Positions 9,925-19,194 of a stretch of 64,000 bases of DNA are shown here, one piece after another (the stretch's first letter is position 1; every line of letters begins with the position of its first letter). The notes under the pieces were generated by a model. It made no database searches, was not told the DNA's origin, and saw only the letters and a program-made list of their open reading frames with translations. The stretch lies in NCBI GenBank assembly GCA_024699715.1, contig JANPRD010000010.1, forward strand, positions 45,768-109,767, in the 5' to 3' direction. A program made the translations under genes and the position numbers. This DNA comes from Candidatus Methanophagales archaeon (lineage in GTDB: Archaea; Halobacteriota; Syntropharchaeia; Alkanophagales; Methanospirareceae).

Positions 9925-10983
9925 ATGCTTTCTGTGAGAATTCCGCCTCTGGACGAGGAAGCGATGCGAAAGGCGAGAGAGCGGCAGGAAAGGCTGACGA
10001 AACCGAAGGGCAGTTTGGGATTCCTTGAGGAAATATCAGTGCTGATTGCGGGAATGACTGCGAATGAGCGACCGAGAATTGAAAAGAAGCTTGTTTTGAC
10101 GCTTGCAGCCGACCATGGTGTTGCGGAGGAGGGTGTAAGTGCATACCCGAGGGAAGTTACAGCCCAAATGGTTCGCAATTTCTTGAGAGGAGGCGCAGCA
10201 ATTAATGTTCTTGCCCGCCATGTCGGCGCAAGGCATGTCGTTGTTGATGTCGGCGTCGCTGAAGATGTGCATGCTGATGCGGATGTTGCAGCGAATTTTG
10301 TCGTGAAGAAGGTCGCTTACGGCACTCGCAATTTTCTGAAGGGACCTGCGATGAGCAGGGAGCAGGCGGAGAGAGCTGTGAAGGCGGGCATGGAAGTTTT
10401 GGAAGAGGAGTTTGAGCGCAGCAATGGCTTGGACATCGTTGCGGTCGGCGACATGGGCATCGCAAACACGACAGCATCCTCTGCGGTGGTCGCAGCACTC
10501 ACGGGAGCGGAGCCTGAAGATGTCACGGGTCGTGGGACGGGCATCTCAGAAGAGCGATTACGACGCAAAGTTGAGGTCGTCAAGCAAGGTATTGAGCGGA
10601 ACAAGCCATTTGAAGATGCGTTAGATGTGCTTGCGAAGGTCGGCGGTTTTGAAATCGGGGGCATTGCAGGCGTGATTTTAGCCGCTGCTGCGAGGCGAGT
10701 TCCTGTTGTGATTGACGGGTTTATTGCGAGTGCGGGCGCTCTCCTCGCTTACAAACTGAACCCACATGCGAGGAATTACATGCTCGCAGGGCATCTCTCC
10801 GCCGAGCGAGGTCACGCATTCGTCCTGAAGCATCTGAATTTACGACCCATTCTGCAGTTAGACATGCGCCTCGGCGAGGGAACAGGCGCAGCTCTCGCAA
10901 TCAGCATCGTTGAGGCAGCGTGCAAAATCCTTGACGAAATGCATACTTTTGAGGAGGCGGGCGTCTCTGGTGCGTTAAGTTAG
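9925..10983 (+). CDS. cobT: nicotinate-nucleotide:dimethylbenzimidazole phosphoribosyltransferase
   Basis: Activates the lower-ligand base of cobamides by transferring phosphoribose from nicotinate mononucleotide. Canonical CobT signatures are present: TKPKGSLG (N-terminus), ADHGVAEEGVSAYP, GDMGIANTT, VTGRGTGI and the catalytic-Glu segment MRLGEGTGA near the end. At about 352 residues it has the standard bacterial-type CobT length, unlike the divergent UPF0284 proteins many archaea carry. An in-frame TTG at 9898 is an alternative start. It follows the lipid gene by 39 bases. The stop is TAG, showing that TAG acts as an ordinary stop here. Confidence 0.92.
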   Translation: MLSVRIPPLDEEAMRKARERQERLTKPKGSLGFLEEISVLIAGMTANERPRIEKKLVLTLAADHGVAEEGVSAYPREVTAQMVRNFLRGGAAINVLARHVGARHVVVDVGVAEDVHADADVAANFVVKKVAYGTRNFLKGPAMSREQAERAVKAGMEVLEEEFERSNGLDIVAVGDMGIANTTASSAVVAALTGAEPEDVTGRGTGISEERLRRKVEVVKQGIERNKPFEDALDVLAKVGGFEIGGIAGVILAAAARRVPVVIDGFIASAGALLAYKLNPHARNYMLAGHLSAERGHAFVLKHLNLRPILQLDMRLGEGTGAALAISIVEAACKILDEMHTFEEAGVSGALS

Positions 10984-11339
10984 GGGAGAGTTGGCTGTCA
11001 ATAATTTGATTTCTTATTTTATTCTCCTTTCCCCTTTCCGCCCTCATCTTTCAACATTTGAAATCCCCTTTTCAAATATTTTCAAAAATCTTTAAAATTT
11101 AAAGAGAAACTGAATGAGCAAAATATGCAATGTTTTTCAATAAGAAAGCCATATTTTCTTCCAATTTTCATCTCTTTTGGCTCTTTCCTGCCCACTTTTA
11201 GCCATAATGCGGGATTTATTTCAAGCAATGAAAGAAGAGATGAGAGGTGCATCCGGGAAACCTTTTCTCCTTCATGCTCGCTTGTTAGGTTCACCGACAA
11301 AAACCGAAAAGCTTTTTATGTGCAAATCCCTACATACTA
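10984..11339. other. intergenic, upstream of cytochrome gene
   Basis: About 355 bases without a gene I can support. AT-rich, with T-rich runs just after cobT (11009-11040) that could end transcription. The 3' end holds the cytochrome promoter. Confidence 0.5.
11307..11320 (+). promoter_or_regulatory. probable TATA/BRE element of first cytochrome gene
   Basis: The A-rich then TATA-like stretch AAAAGCTTTTTATG lies about 25-30 bases before the likely transcript start. A strong Shine-Dalgarno sequence (GGAGGTGA at 11343-11350) then sits seven bases before ATG 11358, which decides the start over an upstream in-frame TTG. Confidence 0.55.
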
Positions 11340-11357
11340 TTGGGAGGTGATGTGCGG

Positions 11358-12131
11358 ATGAAAAGTAGCAACCTCGTTTTGATGACCGTCGCCATCGTCG
11401 CCGTCGGCATCCTCGCCATGCCGAGCACAATCTCGCTGTTCGCAGGGCAACACACCTGGTATGCTATAAATGGCAGCAATGAGCTTCCGTGCAGGAAGTG
11501 CCACGCAGATGTCTTTGCAGAACTTGAACAGAGCGCATTCCACAAATGGAATGGTTACGATTGGAGTGAGAATCCTGAGGGAAGCCCTGACAATACTGCC
11601 TGCTACGGCTGTCACAGGGCGAATGCGAGCATTACTTATGCAAATGTAGGCGATTCGGTCACGGATGTCACACCCGGCACGAAGGCACACGCAGCTTCTA
11701 CCGTCGCTTGCATGCTCTGCCACCAGTTCAATGCCAGTGAGGCGGTCAATCCGCTTGAAGGATAGAGTATGCCCGGCTTTGCCGCAGGTGGATTCGCTCA
11801 GCCAGCAAACAGTCCATACAATTACACAAATGGCACACATCCGGGCGGTCATGCCGCTCACCAGGGGTTCATTCAGAGTGCGATAAACGACACAAAGATG
11901 GAGGATGCGAATGAAGCGTGCATAGCATGCCACACGCACATACCCGTTAAAATAAATTGGACGCACAGATACAGCCTTGAGTTCAGCTGTGTGCCTGAGC
12001 TTGAGTTGCCACCGACGCACTTCGATGTAAAAGACTGGACGCTTAACGGCACATACAACATCACAGTCTACGGATGGAGAAACGGAACTGGAGATACATC
12101 AGAGGAAGGCTGGCCAGGAGGCTACCCATAA
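11358..12131 (+). CDS. secreted tetraheme cytochrome c with in-frame amber codon
   Basis: Exported c-type cytochrome, probably at the cell surface for extracellular electron transfer. An N-terminal hydrophobic signal segment (about 7-30) leads to the mature-like start AGQHTWY. Four heme motifs are visible: CRKCH (45), CYGCH (82), CMLCH (118) and CIACH (188). A TAG at 11763-11765 (codon 136) interrupts the frame, but the same frame continues to 12131 with a C-terminus closely matching the next gene, including its last heme. The protein is dense in N-x-S/T sequons. Alternatives for the TAG are base error, recent nonsense mutation or recoding. Tandem with a five-heme paralogue. Confidence 0.8.
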
Positions 12132-12139
12132 GATGAAAG

Positions 12140-12182
12140 GAAAAATTTTTCCTTCTCTTCTTTTTTTCTCTTTTTTTCCTTT
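12140..12182 (+). terminator. T-rich terminator after first cytochrome
   Basis: Several T runs (ATTTTTCC, CTTTTTTTC, CTTTTTTTCC) begin within 10-40 bases of the stop codon, as expected for archaeal intrinsic termination. The next gene's TATA box follows at once. Confidence 0.5.
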
Positions 12183-12190
12183 ATAAAGGG
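12179..12190 (+). promoter_or_regulatory. TATA box of second cytochrome gene
   Basis: CTTTATAAAGGG lies 20-30 bases before ATG 12209, and a GGAGGTGGGAGG ribosome-binding stretch lies between. The second cytochrome can therefore be transcribed on its own. Confidence 0.6.
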
Positions 12191-12208
12191 AAATGGAGGT
12201 GGGAGGAA

Positions 12209-13116
12209 ATGAGGAGTGGTAATATGATGCTGTTGGCGGTTGCAGTAGTTGCAGTTGGCATATTTGCACTGCCAAGCACAATATCGCTCTTCGCAGGTCA
12301 GCACACTTGGTATAATCTGACTGGAAATCAAAGTGTGCCATGTGAGAAGTGCCATGCGGATGTTGCGAATGAGATGGGCGCTCTGATTGGACCGCACACG
12401 GGAGAGACAGGCTTTCAAAGGATGAAATGCGGTTTCTGCCACAGAACATTTCCAATAGAAGATGAAGATATTAACCAGACTTACAAAAAGTATGAATACA
12501 CTTATGGTTCTGTCGGCAACGCAGTCACGGATGTAACACCGGGTAAGGAGGCTCACGCAGCTTCTACTGTTCCTTGCATGTATTGCCACAGCGGATACGA
12601 ATACGGGCATGCCACGCAGGGTTATCCTGAATATTCGACACGGCTCATGATATTTGGCTTCCATGCAATAGGTGTCACGGAGAGGTGCACGGAGGAGTAT
12701 TCTACGATTCTTCAGATGTGGAGACGAATGAATGTGTGATATGTCACGGAAACAGAGATACAAATGAAATTTATGAGATTCCTCCGGCGGGAGGTTTCGG
12801 TTTGACTGCTGAAAAAAATGACACGGGTGAACTTGCAGCACACAAGACATTTATTGAGAAATCAATAGAAGATACGAACATGGAGGATGCGAATGAAGCA
12901 TGCATTGCATGCCACACGCACATCCCTGTTAAAATAAATTGGACGCACAGATACAGCCTTGAGTTCAACTGCACACCTGAGTTTGAAAAATTGCCGCCGA
13001 CGCACTTCAATGTCACTGCTTGGTCAATCAACGGCACTTACAATATAACAGTCTACGGATGGAGAAACGGAACTGGGAACACCTCAAAGGAAGGTTGGCC
13101 AGGAAGCTATCCGTAA
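12209..13116 (+). CDS. secreted pentaheme cytochrome c, one frameshift
   Basis: Paralogue of the preceding cytochrome with the same signal segment and AGQHTWY start. Heme motifs: CEKCH (45), CGFCH (74), CMYCH (123), then CVICH (at 12733) and CIACH (at 12901). The frame shifts at the GG of 12684-12685, where one G appears to be missing. The downstream frame continues without a break and its last 75 residues nearly match the paralogue. The extra fourth heme lies in a segment absent from the first gene. Many sequons (NLT, NQT, NDT, NWT, NCT, NVT, NIT, NGT, NTS) fit N-glycosylation by the AglB system. A surface conduit or nanowire-like function is inference. Confidence 0.8.
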
Positions 13117-13117
13117 A

Positions 13118-13148
13118 TTTTTTCCTTCTTTTCTCATTTTTTCTTTTA
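13118..13148 (+). terminator. T-rich terminator after second cytochrome
   Basis: Three T runs (ATTTTTTCC, CTTTTC, ATTTTTTC) directly follow the TAA of the second cytochrome and precede the protease gene. Confidence 0.5.
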
Positions 13149-13149
13149 G

Positions 13150-13551
13150 ATGCTTTACAGGGCGCACACACGGGTAGAAGTGGAGATTTCAGATATTGAG
13201 AGGAGGAAATTCAAAAAGGTGAAGGCATTAGTTGACACTGGAGCGAGTTTGAGCGTTCTACCGAAGAGGATAGCGGAAGAATTGGGGATTGAAGCGGAGA
13301 GTGTGGATGAAGTCGCAACGGGTGCGGGCATTATAAAAGTGAAAAGAGGAACAGCATGGATAAAACTCAAAGGAAAGGAGGGCCCGTTCAATGTCTGGAT
13401 TTCAGACATAATAGACAAGGTTTTAATAGGTGTCGTAGTTTTGGAATCTTTTGGCTTTGAAGTTGACCCTGCTACTGGAAAATTAAAGGAGAGACCTCTG
13501 CTTTTGTATCAGGCGAAGAGCAGCATAGCACTCATAGAAGCAGGAAATTGA
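13150..13551 (+). CDS. retropepsin-like clan AA aspartic protease
   Basis: A 133-residue single-domain aspartic protease that must dimerise to form the active site. The catalytic signature ALVDTGASLSVLP is at about 27-39, followed by the hydrophobic IGVVVLESFGFEVDP segment with the retropepsin-like glycine region. There is no signal peptide, so it is probably cytoplasmic. A second, divergent member sits in the cassette island at 57296-57784. It lies 33 bases after the cytochrome pair, same strand; whether it processes them is unknown and seems unlikely without export. Confidence 0.82.
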   Translation: MLYRAHTRVEVEISDIERRKFKKVKALVDTGASLSVLPKRIAEELGIEAESVDEVATGAGIIKVKRGTAWIKLKGKEGPFNVWISDIIDKVLIGVVVLESFGFEVDPATGKLKERPLLLYQAKSSIALIEAGN

Positions 13552-13767
13552 AGAGGATTTCAAGGGAGTAGAGAAGAGCATCTAAATGTGCGGCGGAAGA
13601 GTCTGAGGGAGACGAGTGAGTTGCGTGAGAAGTAAGTAATTTCAGGAGAACAGTAGGACTAATTTTGGTAAGCAAGCACACTCGCTCATACCTATACATG
13701 AGATAAAAATATGACGGATGATGTAAGATTAGAGAAAATCAAGTAAAGTGTGTAGTGTTCCCTCGCA
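13552..13767. other. intergenic between convergent genes
   Basis: About 215 bases between the protease and porD, which converge. I see no gene, tRNA or clear hairpin. The usual por partner genes porA and porB are not here. Confidence 0.45.
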
Positions 13768-14064
13768 CTATGCCTCTTCTTTTATCTCTTCTACCATTTT
13801 AATTGCACCTTTCGGACACTCGTGAGCGCAGATGCCACATCCCTTGCAGTAGAACAAATCCGCATCAAAATATCCTTCTTCTGTCATGTAAATGCATCCT
13901 TCGGGGCAGAAAATGTAGCAAATACCGCACTTCATGCATTTACTGTTCTCTCTCACTGGCTTTTCAGTGCGCCAATCTCCCGTTTTATACTGCGCTGCAC
14001 TACCAGGTTCCGTGACAATGGCTCCAATTTCCAAATCCTTCCACCCTATTTTCTTCATCTCCAT
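13768..14064 (-). CDS. porD: pyruvate:ferredoxin oxidoreductase delta subunit
   Basis: Small ferredoxin-like subunit with two 4Fe-4S motifs, CMKCGICYIFCPEGC and CKGCGICAHECPKG, which carries electrons out of the 2-oxoacid oxidoreductase. The N-terminal segment KIGWKDLEIGAIV is typical of PorD. I chose ATG 14064; a longer frame begins at 14103 but overlaps porG more. It overlaps the porG 3' end in usual porGD order, but porA and porB do not follow. Confidence 0.9.
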   Translation of the reverse strand: MEMKKIGWKDLEIGAIVTEPGSAAQYKTGDWRTEKPVRENSKCMKCGICYIFCPEGCIYMTEEGYFDADLFYCKGCGICAHECPKGAIKMVEEIKEEA

Positions 14065-14092
14065 CCCTAACACACCTCTCCTTTTCAAGCAC

Positions 14093-14644
14093 TCACGCCT
14101 CACGCCTCACGACTTGCGTCTCCTCGTAAGCTCTGCGCATCGCCTCCACATTTTTCGCAGCGAGCCTTCCGAAGCGCTCACGCATCGGCTCTTCAAGCGA
14201 TTTCAACGAAACGATGTCCGTTGCTTTGACGAGGGCGCCTGCCATTGCGGTGTTCGTGATTGGGACGCCGAGAACTTCTCTTGCGATGCCTGTTGCATCT
14301 ACCGTCGCCACCGCTCTTGCGTCAATATCCAAATCCTCAGGCTTCTTCCTCGTGTTTACGACCGCAACGCCTCCCTTTTTCAGCCTTGCGACCACATCTC
14401 CAACAGAAAGCAAGGATGCGTCAAGCACGACAAGCACATCCGGCTCCGTGATTTCAGAGCGAATTTTTATGCGCTCCTTCTCGTCAACTCTGAGAAATGC
14501 GAGGACTGGCGCTCCCCTCCGCTCAGGTCCGAAAGAAGGCATGGACTGCGCATGCTTACCCTCTGAAATCGCCGCATGAGCAACGAGTTCAGCAAGCGTA
14601 ACTCCGCCTTGACCCCCCCTGCCGTAAATGCAGACCTCAATCAT
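14093..14644 (-). CDS. porG: pyruvate:ferredoxin oxidoreductase gamma subunit
   Basis: Gamma subunit of the CoA-dependent 2-oxoacid:ferredoxin oxidoreductase. It starts with the family signature IYGRGGQGGVTLAELV and has MPSFGPERRGAPV at about 35-47. It is 183 residues, the normal length. It lies directly upstream of porD. Together they would link acetyl-CoA from CODH/ACS to pyruvate if porAB exist elsewhere. Specificity for pyruvate rather than another 2-oxoacid is inferred from the porGD-type pair. Confidence 0.9.
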   Translation of the reverse strand: MIEVCIYGRGGQGGVTLAELVAHAAISEGKHAQSMPSFGPERRGAPVLAFLRVDEKERIKIRSEITEPDVLVVLDASLLSVGDVVARLKKGGVAVVNTRKKPEDLDIDARAVATVDATGIAREVLGVPITNTAMAGALVKATDIVSLKSLEEPMRERFGRLAAKNVEAMRRAYEETQVVRREA

Positions 14645-14645
14645 T

Positions 14646-14763
14646 TTTACCCACTCTCACGCTCCCGCTCACACACACCCTCTCTCCCGCTCTCACACTC
14701 CCGCTCTCACACCCGCTCTCACACTCCCGCTCTCTCATGCTCACGCTCTCTCTCGCTCACGCC
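14646..14763 (-). repeat. GTGAGAG-type purine-rich low-complexity repeat
   Basis: The whole gap between the cysteine desulfidase and porG consists of imperfect repeats that read GTGAGAGC or GTGTGAGC on the coding strand. Similar tracts occur before several other genes in this window, always with purines on the coding strand. Confidence 0.7.
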
Positions 14764-14764
14764 C

Positions 14765-16353
14765 TCACGCCCTACGATGCTGCATTTCCAAGAACTTCGT
14801 TATTTTTTTATCTGTTTCTCGCATCGCCCTCTCAATTTCACCGAGATTTCGCAGCGTCGCATTCGCATCCTCTTCAACAATCCCGCCTACGAATTCAACA
14901 CCGTTCAGAGCAAAAATAGCGCTCTTTGCCGCAGAAATAACGGCGGTAGAAGCCTTCAACGCACATTTTCGTGATGCTCCCTCGCAAACGACGCCTGTTA
15001 TGTCAGAAATCATGTTGTTAATCGCTCTCTTCACCACCTCTTCAAGCACATCTGCCTTCCTCCCTCTCCGCCCTCTCCGCAGCGGCGAGCCTCCTTTCAT
15101 TCCCTCTGCCTCTTCTGCCTCCTCTGCCCCTCCGCCCTCTCTGTTTCCTCTGCTTCTGACGCTGCGAGGTAGTATGCGATTCCCGCCGAGAGTCCCACGC
15201 CCGCCTTTATTGCACAGCCGCAGATGGCGGAAATGAATCTTGTCTGCAAAGATGCGAAATTCGCAACGAGATGCGAGAGAGCAAACGCTTTCAGCAGCCT
15301 CTCCTCCTTCTTTTCATCCCAAGTTTCACACGCCTTGAGAGCAACAAAAGGCAGACTCACTGTCAAACCCATGTTTCCGGAACCTGCGCATGTCATCACT
15401 TCCATCGGAAGCCCTGACATCCTGCCTTCTACCGCAGTCCCGACCATTAAACTTGATTTTATGACCCATTCCCATGAATCCTTCCAAGCGCCCCCCGCGT
15501 CCTTCTTCTCTTTTCCCTCGCTCTCTCCTTGCCACTCTTTCGCTTCTCGCATCTCTCTTAATGCGTTGAAGAAGCATGCGGTTTGCTTCGCAGCAGCCTC
15601 TTCAAACGCCTTTCTGTTCGTCTCTAACGCATCTCTCAACCGCTTCTTCGCACCTGCGGGAAGACGCTCAACAATTGAAATGAAATCTTCAACACGCATC
15701 CTCGCAAGCAGAGAAAGGTCTTCCTCCATTCCCGCTGTTCCCTCGTGGTTACTGCTCTCACTGCTACCACCCGCCTCAAAAAGCACATTCCCGTTTGCTC
15801 TCACGCTCACGACGGCGGAATGCAAGCGCTTTATGAGGCACTCCCCCTCTCCCTCGGAGGTGCGAACCCTCGCAAGAATGAAAATCTCCTCCTTCTCGTA
15901 ATCCGGAACGACACGAACCCTTCCAGCTTTGAGCAGAGCGTCTGCGGAACGCAGTTTCTCACGCCCCCTCTCGCCTGAAAGACCGCTGAACAACGCCAAC
16001 CTCTCCTCAGGCTCGCAGAAAATGCCGAGAGCAGCAGCAAGCGAGACGCCTGAACGCCCTCCCGTGTGTGGAATACCTGCGTTCAAAGCATTTTTGAATG
16101 TGCCTCTGTCAAGCTCCACAAAAACGCTGACGCTCCCTGTTTCCACTTCACCCTCGCTCTCCTTCCCTTCACTCTTGCTTTTCCGCTCTCTCAGCCAAGA
16201 GGGCAATTTCCCACGAATTGCGTTGAATGCGATTGAAGATGCGAGAGCGACGGCAGCAGGCTCCGTGCATCCGACGGATTTCTCAATATGCCTTTCAAAA
16301 AAGCGAAGAGCGTCAAATTCCCTCACTTGCTGCGAGTGTGCCATTTTCCTCAA
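14765..16353 (-). CDS. L-cysteine desulfidase (CyuA/UPF0597 family), one frameshift
   Basis: Fe-S-dependent enzyme splitting cysteine to sulfide, pyruvate and ammonia. The N-terminus has SVGCTEPAAVAL, the middle CAGSGNMGL, the C-terminal part ICGCAIKAGVG, and after the shift ISDITGVVCEGASRKCALK; these cysteine motifs hold the cluster. The frame breaks in the C run 15127-15130. Shifting there gives a Glu-rich linker leading directly into the C-terminal domain. Reconstructed length is about 525 residues, longer than usual because of charged inserts near 55-70, 175-185 and 285-300. Sulfide release fits a sulfur-dependent archaeon with thiolation genes such as ncsA nearby. Confidence 0.82.
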
Positions 16354-16363
16354 CCTTAATTTT

Positions 16364-17142
16364 TCATTTTATGCCATCTTCAACGCCTCTTTCGGTGATA
16401 ATGAACTCGCAGGAAAGACCTTCAGGCATTGAACGATGTTTTTTAAGTATTGCTCGCCTCCGACTTTCGCCCATTTTTTCCAATTGAACAATAATTTTTG
16501 AGAGATGTTCAAGGGCAAGCCCGCCAGAAGCACGCAACTTACCATTTTCTATGTCCATATACACTTGATTTGTGATGATTACCGCAATATCATGCCTTCG
16601 TGCAAGTTCCAAGAGATGCAAAATCTGGTTTGCGAGGCGACGACGCATCTGCATGCTCCGCTCTTCATTCGGCTCCAAGCGGTAGAAGACTGTTGCGGAA
16701 TCAAGAATGACAAGGGCAACATCGCTTTCTCCCCCGCTCTCACCCTTATTCCCGCTCTCCTCGCCCCACTCATCGTTTGCTCTTTTTTCCTTTGCCTGCT
16801 CTTTTTTCCTTTTTCTGCGATAAATCGCTCAATTTCAGCGATACATTTCTCTTGTTGCTCAAAATTGTGAGCCTCAAATACAATAATTCGTCTCGCAATT
16901 TCTTCAATATCACCACGAGAACTCGCAATCTGGAAGAATCTTTCGGGTGAAAATCCCTCGCAGTCAAGGAAAATGACTGTCTTTCCGCTCTTCGCACACT
17001 CAACCGCCGTTTGAATGCAGATGTTTGTTTTTCCGCTTCCCGCCTCGCCGTAGAGCTGCGTGATTGTGCCTGACTCAAAACCGCCACCGAGCAAATCGTC
17101 TATGCTCCTGCAACCGCTCGTGTATTTCGTCGGAAATCTCAT
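16364..17142 (-). CDS. radB: RadB recombinase paralogue, one frameshift
   Basis: RecA/RadA-like ATPase found only in Euryarchaeota, assisting homologous recombination. The N-terminal half has Walker A GEAGSGKT and the segment VIFLDCEGFSPERF; the C-terminal half resumes at DVALVILDSATVFYRLEP with RRRLANQILHL and IITNQVYMDIEN. The join is at the C run 16731-16735, where one base seems to be missing. A basic and Gln-rich insert of about 30 residues separates the halves and is not typical. No HhH N-terminal domain, as expected for RadB. It lies 10 bases upstream of the cysteine desulfidase gene. Confidence 0.85.
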
Positions 17143-17260
17143 TTCGCCTCCGCCAGCATTTACACTACCTTTCCCCCTTTAACCCCCTCAAATAAAAAAT
17201 CCTTGCTCACGAGAGCGGAGGATTCTGTCTTTTTCCTGTTGTTTCCATTTAGGAGTAAGA

Positions 17261-17827
17261 ATGAATGGTAGGCGAAAGGTGGTAGTGGACACGAACGCAT
17301 TTTTCATTCCAGAAGTGTTCGGCGTTGACATTTTTTCGGAGCTTGAGCGACTCGGCTACACGGAAATTCTTGTGCCTGCGGAGGTTCTCTCGGAGTTGGA
17401 GCGTTTGAGGCGGAAGCGTGGGTTGAAAGGGCGTGAGAAAAGGGCGTTGAATGTCGCTCTCGCTCTCATTCAAAAGTATGCGGCGGAAACGGAGAAGGCA
17501 GAAGAAGCGGAAAGGGTGCGTGAGAGAAGAGGCGAGGCTGACGGTGGTGCGTGTGGTGCGACATCTGGCGGTGAAATGCGGCGAAGAATTTTCAGTGTGC
17601 GGATATTGCGTGCAGGTGGAGAGCGAGGGGCGGAGAAGACAGAGCAGGTGGCAGGCGAAGTGGGCGAAAATCGCAGGAAAAGCACGGACGAGGCGATTGA
17701 GGAGATTGCACTGCGAGAGCGTGCTGCTGTTCTGACGCTTGACGAGGATTTGCGTCGTCGCCTTCGTAAGAAGGGCATCCTAACCATTCACCTGCGAGGC
17801 GGTAGTCGGCTTGAGGAGGCGTGGTGA
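17261..17827 (+). CDS. PIN-domain ribonuclease
   Basis: A 188-residue PIN-fold protein with the acidic residues of the active site: VVVDTNAFF (Asp 9), SELERLRR (Glu near 46), STDEAIEEIA (Asp near 143) and LTLDEDLRRRL (Asp near 161). It resembles the stand-alone archaeal PIN proteins related to FCF1-type rRNA processing nucleases more than VapC toxins: no antitoxin is adjacent. A charged, Gly-rich loop of about 50 residues (75-130) is inserted between the second and third acidic residues. It precedes moeA by 53 bases. Confidence 0.8.
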   Translation: MNGRRKVVVDTNAFFIPEVFGVDIFSELERLGYTEILVPAEVLSELERLRRKRGLKGREKRALNVALALIQKYAAETEKAEEAERVRERRGEADGGACGATSGGEMRRRIFSVRILRAGGERGAEKTEQVAGEVGENRRKSTDEAIEEIALRERAAVLTLDEDLRRRLRKKGILTIHLRGGSRLEEAW

Positions 17828-17880
17828 AGAGGCGTGTAAGGTAGAGTAAGAGGTAAGGGGAGAGGAGGCGTGGGAGAGCG

Positions 17881-19194
17881 ATGCGGAAGCTAATTTCGCT
17901 GGGCGAGGCACTCGCTATTTTGTTGCGGACTGCACGCAATTTCACTGTTGGCGTTGAGAGAGTTGATTTTGACGCCTCGCTTGGAAGGGTGCTTGCGGAG
18001 GACATTCGCTCACCTTCGGACATCCCTCCATTTGACAGGGCTGCGATGGACGGCTTTGCGGTGCGTGGCGAGGACACCTTCGGCGCTTCTCCTGAAAATC
18101 CTGTTGTTTTGCGGAAGGCGGGGACGGCAGGAGGCAAAGAAGGCGAAGGGAGGAAGGAAGAGAGTTCGGAGGAGAGCGTGAGCGTTCAAGCGGGAGAGTA
18201 TTTGCCCATTCAGACGGGCATGCGGATGCCTGCGGGAAGCAATGCGGTTCTAATGCTTGAATATGCCCGTGAGCGTTCAAAAGGCGAGTTAGAGGTCTTC
18301 AAGCCCGTTCCACCCGGCAAAAATGTCTCGTTCAAAGGTGAGGACATTCGTGAAGGCGAACTTCTGCTGAAATCAGGTAAAATTCTTAACGCTTACGACA
18401 TAGGAGTGCTTGCATCAATCTCAAAAACGAGTGTTAAGGTGCGGAAGAGGGTGAAAGTTGGCATTATTGCCACTGGTGATGAGATTTTTGACCCGAAAAC
18501 GCAGGCTAAGGTGGAAGGAAAAATAGCGGATTCAAACTCTTTTGTTCTTTCTGCCTTGCTTTCTTCTGCTGCGGAAATTGCAGAACCCATTCGTTTTGGC
18601 ATCGTCAAGGATGATTTAGGCGAGATAAAGGATGCAGTTTCCCATGCATTGAGGCGTTGCGATGTTCTGCTGCTCACAGGCGGAAGTTCTGTCGGCGAGA
18701 GGGACTTTTCAGAGGCGGTTGTTAAAGAGTTGGGAGGTGAAATCCTCTTTCACGGCGTCGCAATCAGACCTGGGGAGCCTGTCGGCTTCGGGATTGTTTG
18801 TGAGAAGCCTGTTTTCTTGCTTCCCGGATTTCCAGTCGCAACGATTTCCGCATTTGAACTGCTCGTAAGACCGTTTTTGTGGGAGATGCTCGGCGTTTCC
18901 TATTCTTCGGATTCGCAGACAGCTGAACAAACGAAGAGGGCGTGGCTACACGGTCGCTGCGTAGTTACTGCGGTAGCAGCCAGAAAGATTCCCTCAGCAG
19001 TCGGCAGGACGGACTTCGTGAGAGTGAAACTGAGAAAAACAGAGGAGGGCTTCTTCGCAGCGGAGCCTGTGCGAGTGAGCGGTTCAGGCATACTCTCAAG
19101 CATGACGAAATCAGACGGCTTCGTTGTTGTTGAGGATGAGAAGGAAGGGATTGCGAAGGGAGAGCGTGTGCTTGTCTGCCTGCACTCATTTTAA
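17881..19194 (+). CDS. moeA: molybdopterin molybdenumtransferase
   Basis: Inserts molybdenum or tungsten into adenylylated molybdopterin, needed for formylmethanofuran dehydrogenase and similar enzymes. MoeA signatures run in order: IPPFDRAAMDGFAV (about 42-55), PPGKNVSFKGEDI (about 142), GIIATGDE, TGGSSVGERDF, VAIRPGEPVGFG and LPGFPVATISAF. Length 437 is normal. A 20-residue charged insert (about 80-100) is lineage specific. It is a single-domain MoeA without an extra C-terminal PBP-like domain. Confidence 0.93.
   Translation: MRKLISLGEALAILLRTARNFTVGVERVDFDASLGRVLAEDIRSPSDIPPFDRAAMDGFAVRGEDTFGASPENPVVLRKAGTAGGKEGEGRKEESSEESVSVQAGEYLPIQTGMRMPAGSNAVLMLEYARERSKGELEVFKPVPPGKNVSFKGEDIREGELLLKSGKILNAYDIGVLASISKTSVKVRKRVKVGIIATGDEIFDPKTQAKVEGKIADSNSFVLSALLSSAAEIAEPIRFGIVKDDLGEIKDAVSHALRRCDVLLLTGGSSVGERDFSEAVVKELGGEILFHGVAIRPGEPVGFGIVCEKPVFLLPGFPVATISAFELLVRPFLWEMLGVSYSSDSQTAEQTKRAWLHGRCVVTAVAARKIPSAVGRTDFVRVKLRKTEEGFFAAEPVRVSGSGILSSMTKSDGFVVVEDEKEGIAKGERVLVCLHSF

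Noticed and set aside
11763..11768. Two separate genes split at the TAG
   Set aside because: Same frame, no ribosome site at the second ATG, and the paralogue is one protein across this point.
17261..17827. PIN protein as a VapC toxin
   Set aside because: No small antitoxin gene upstream, and the layout fits stand-alone archaeal PIN nucleases.
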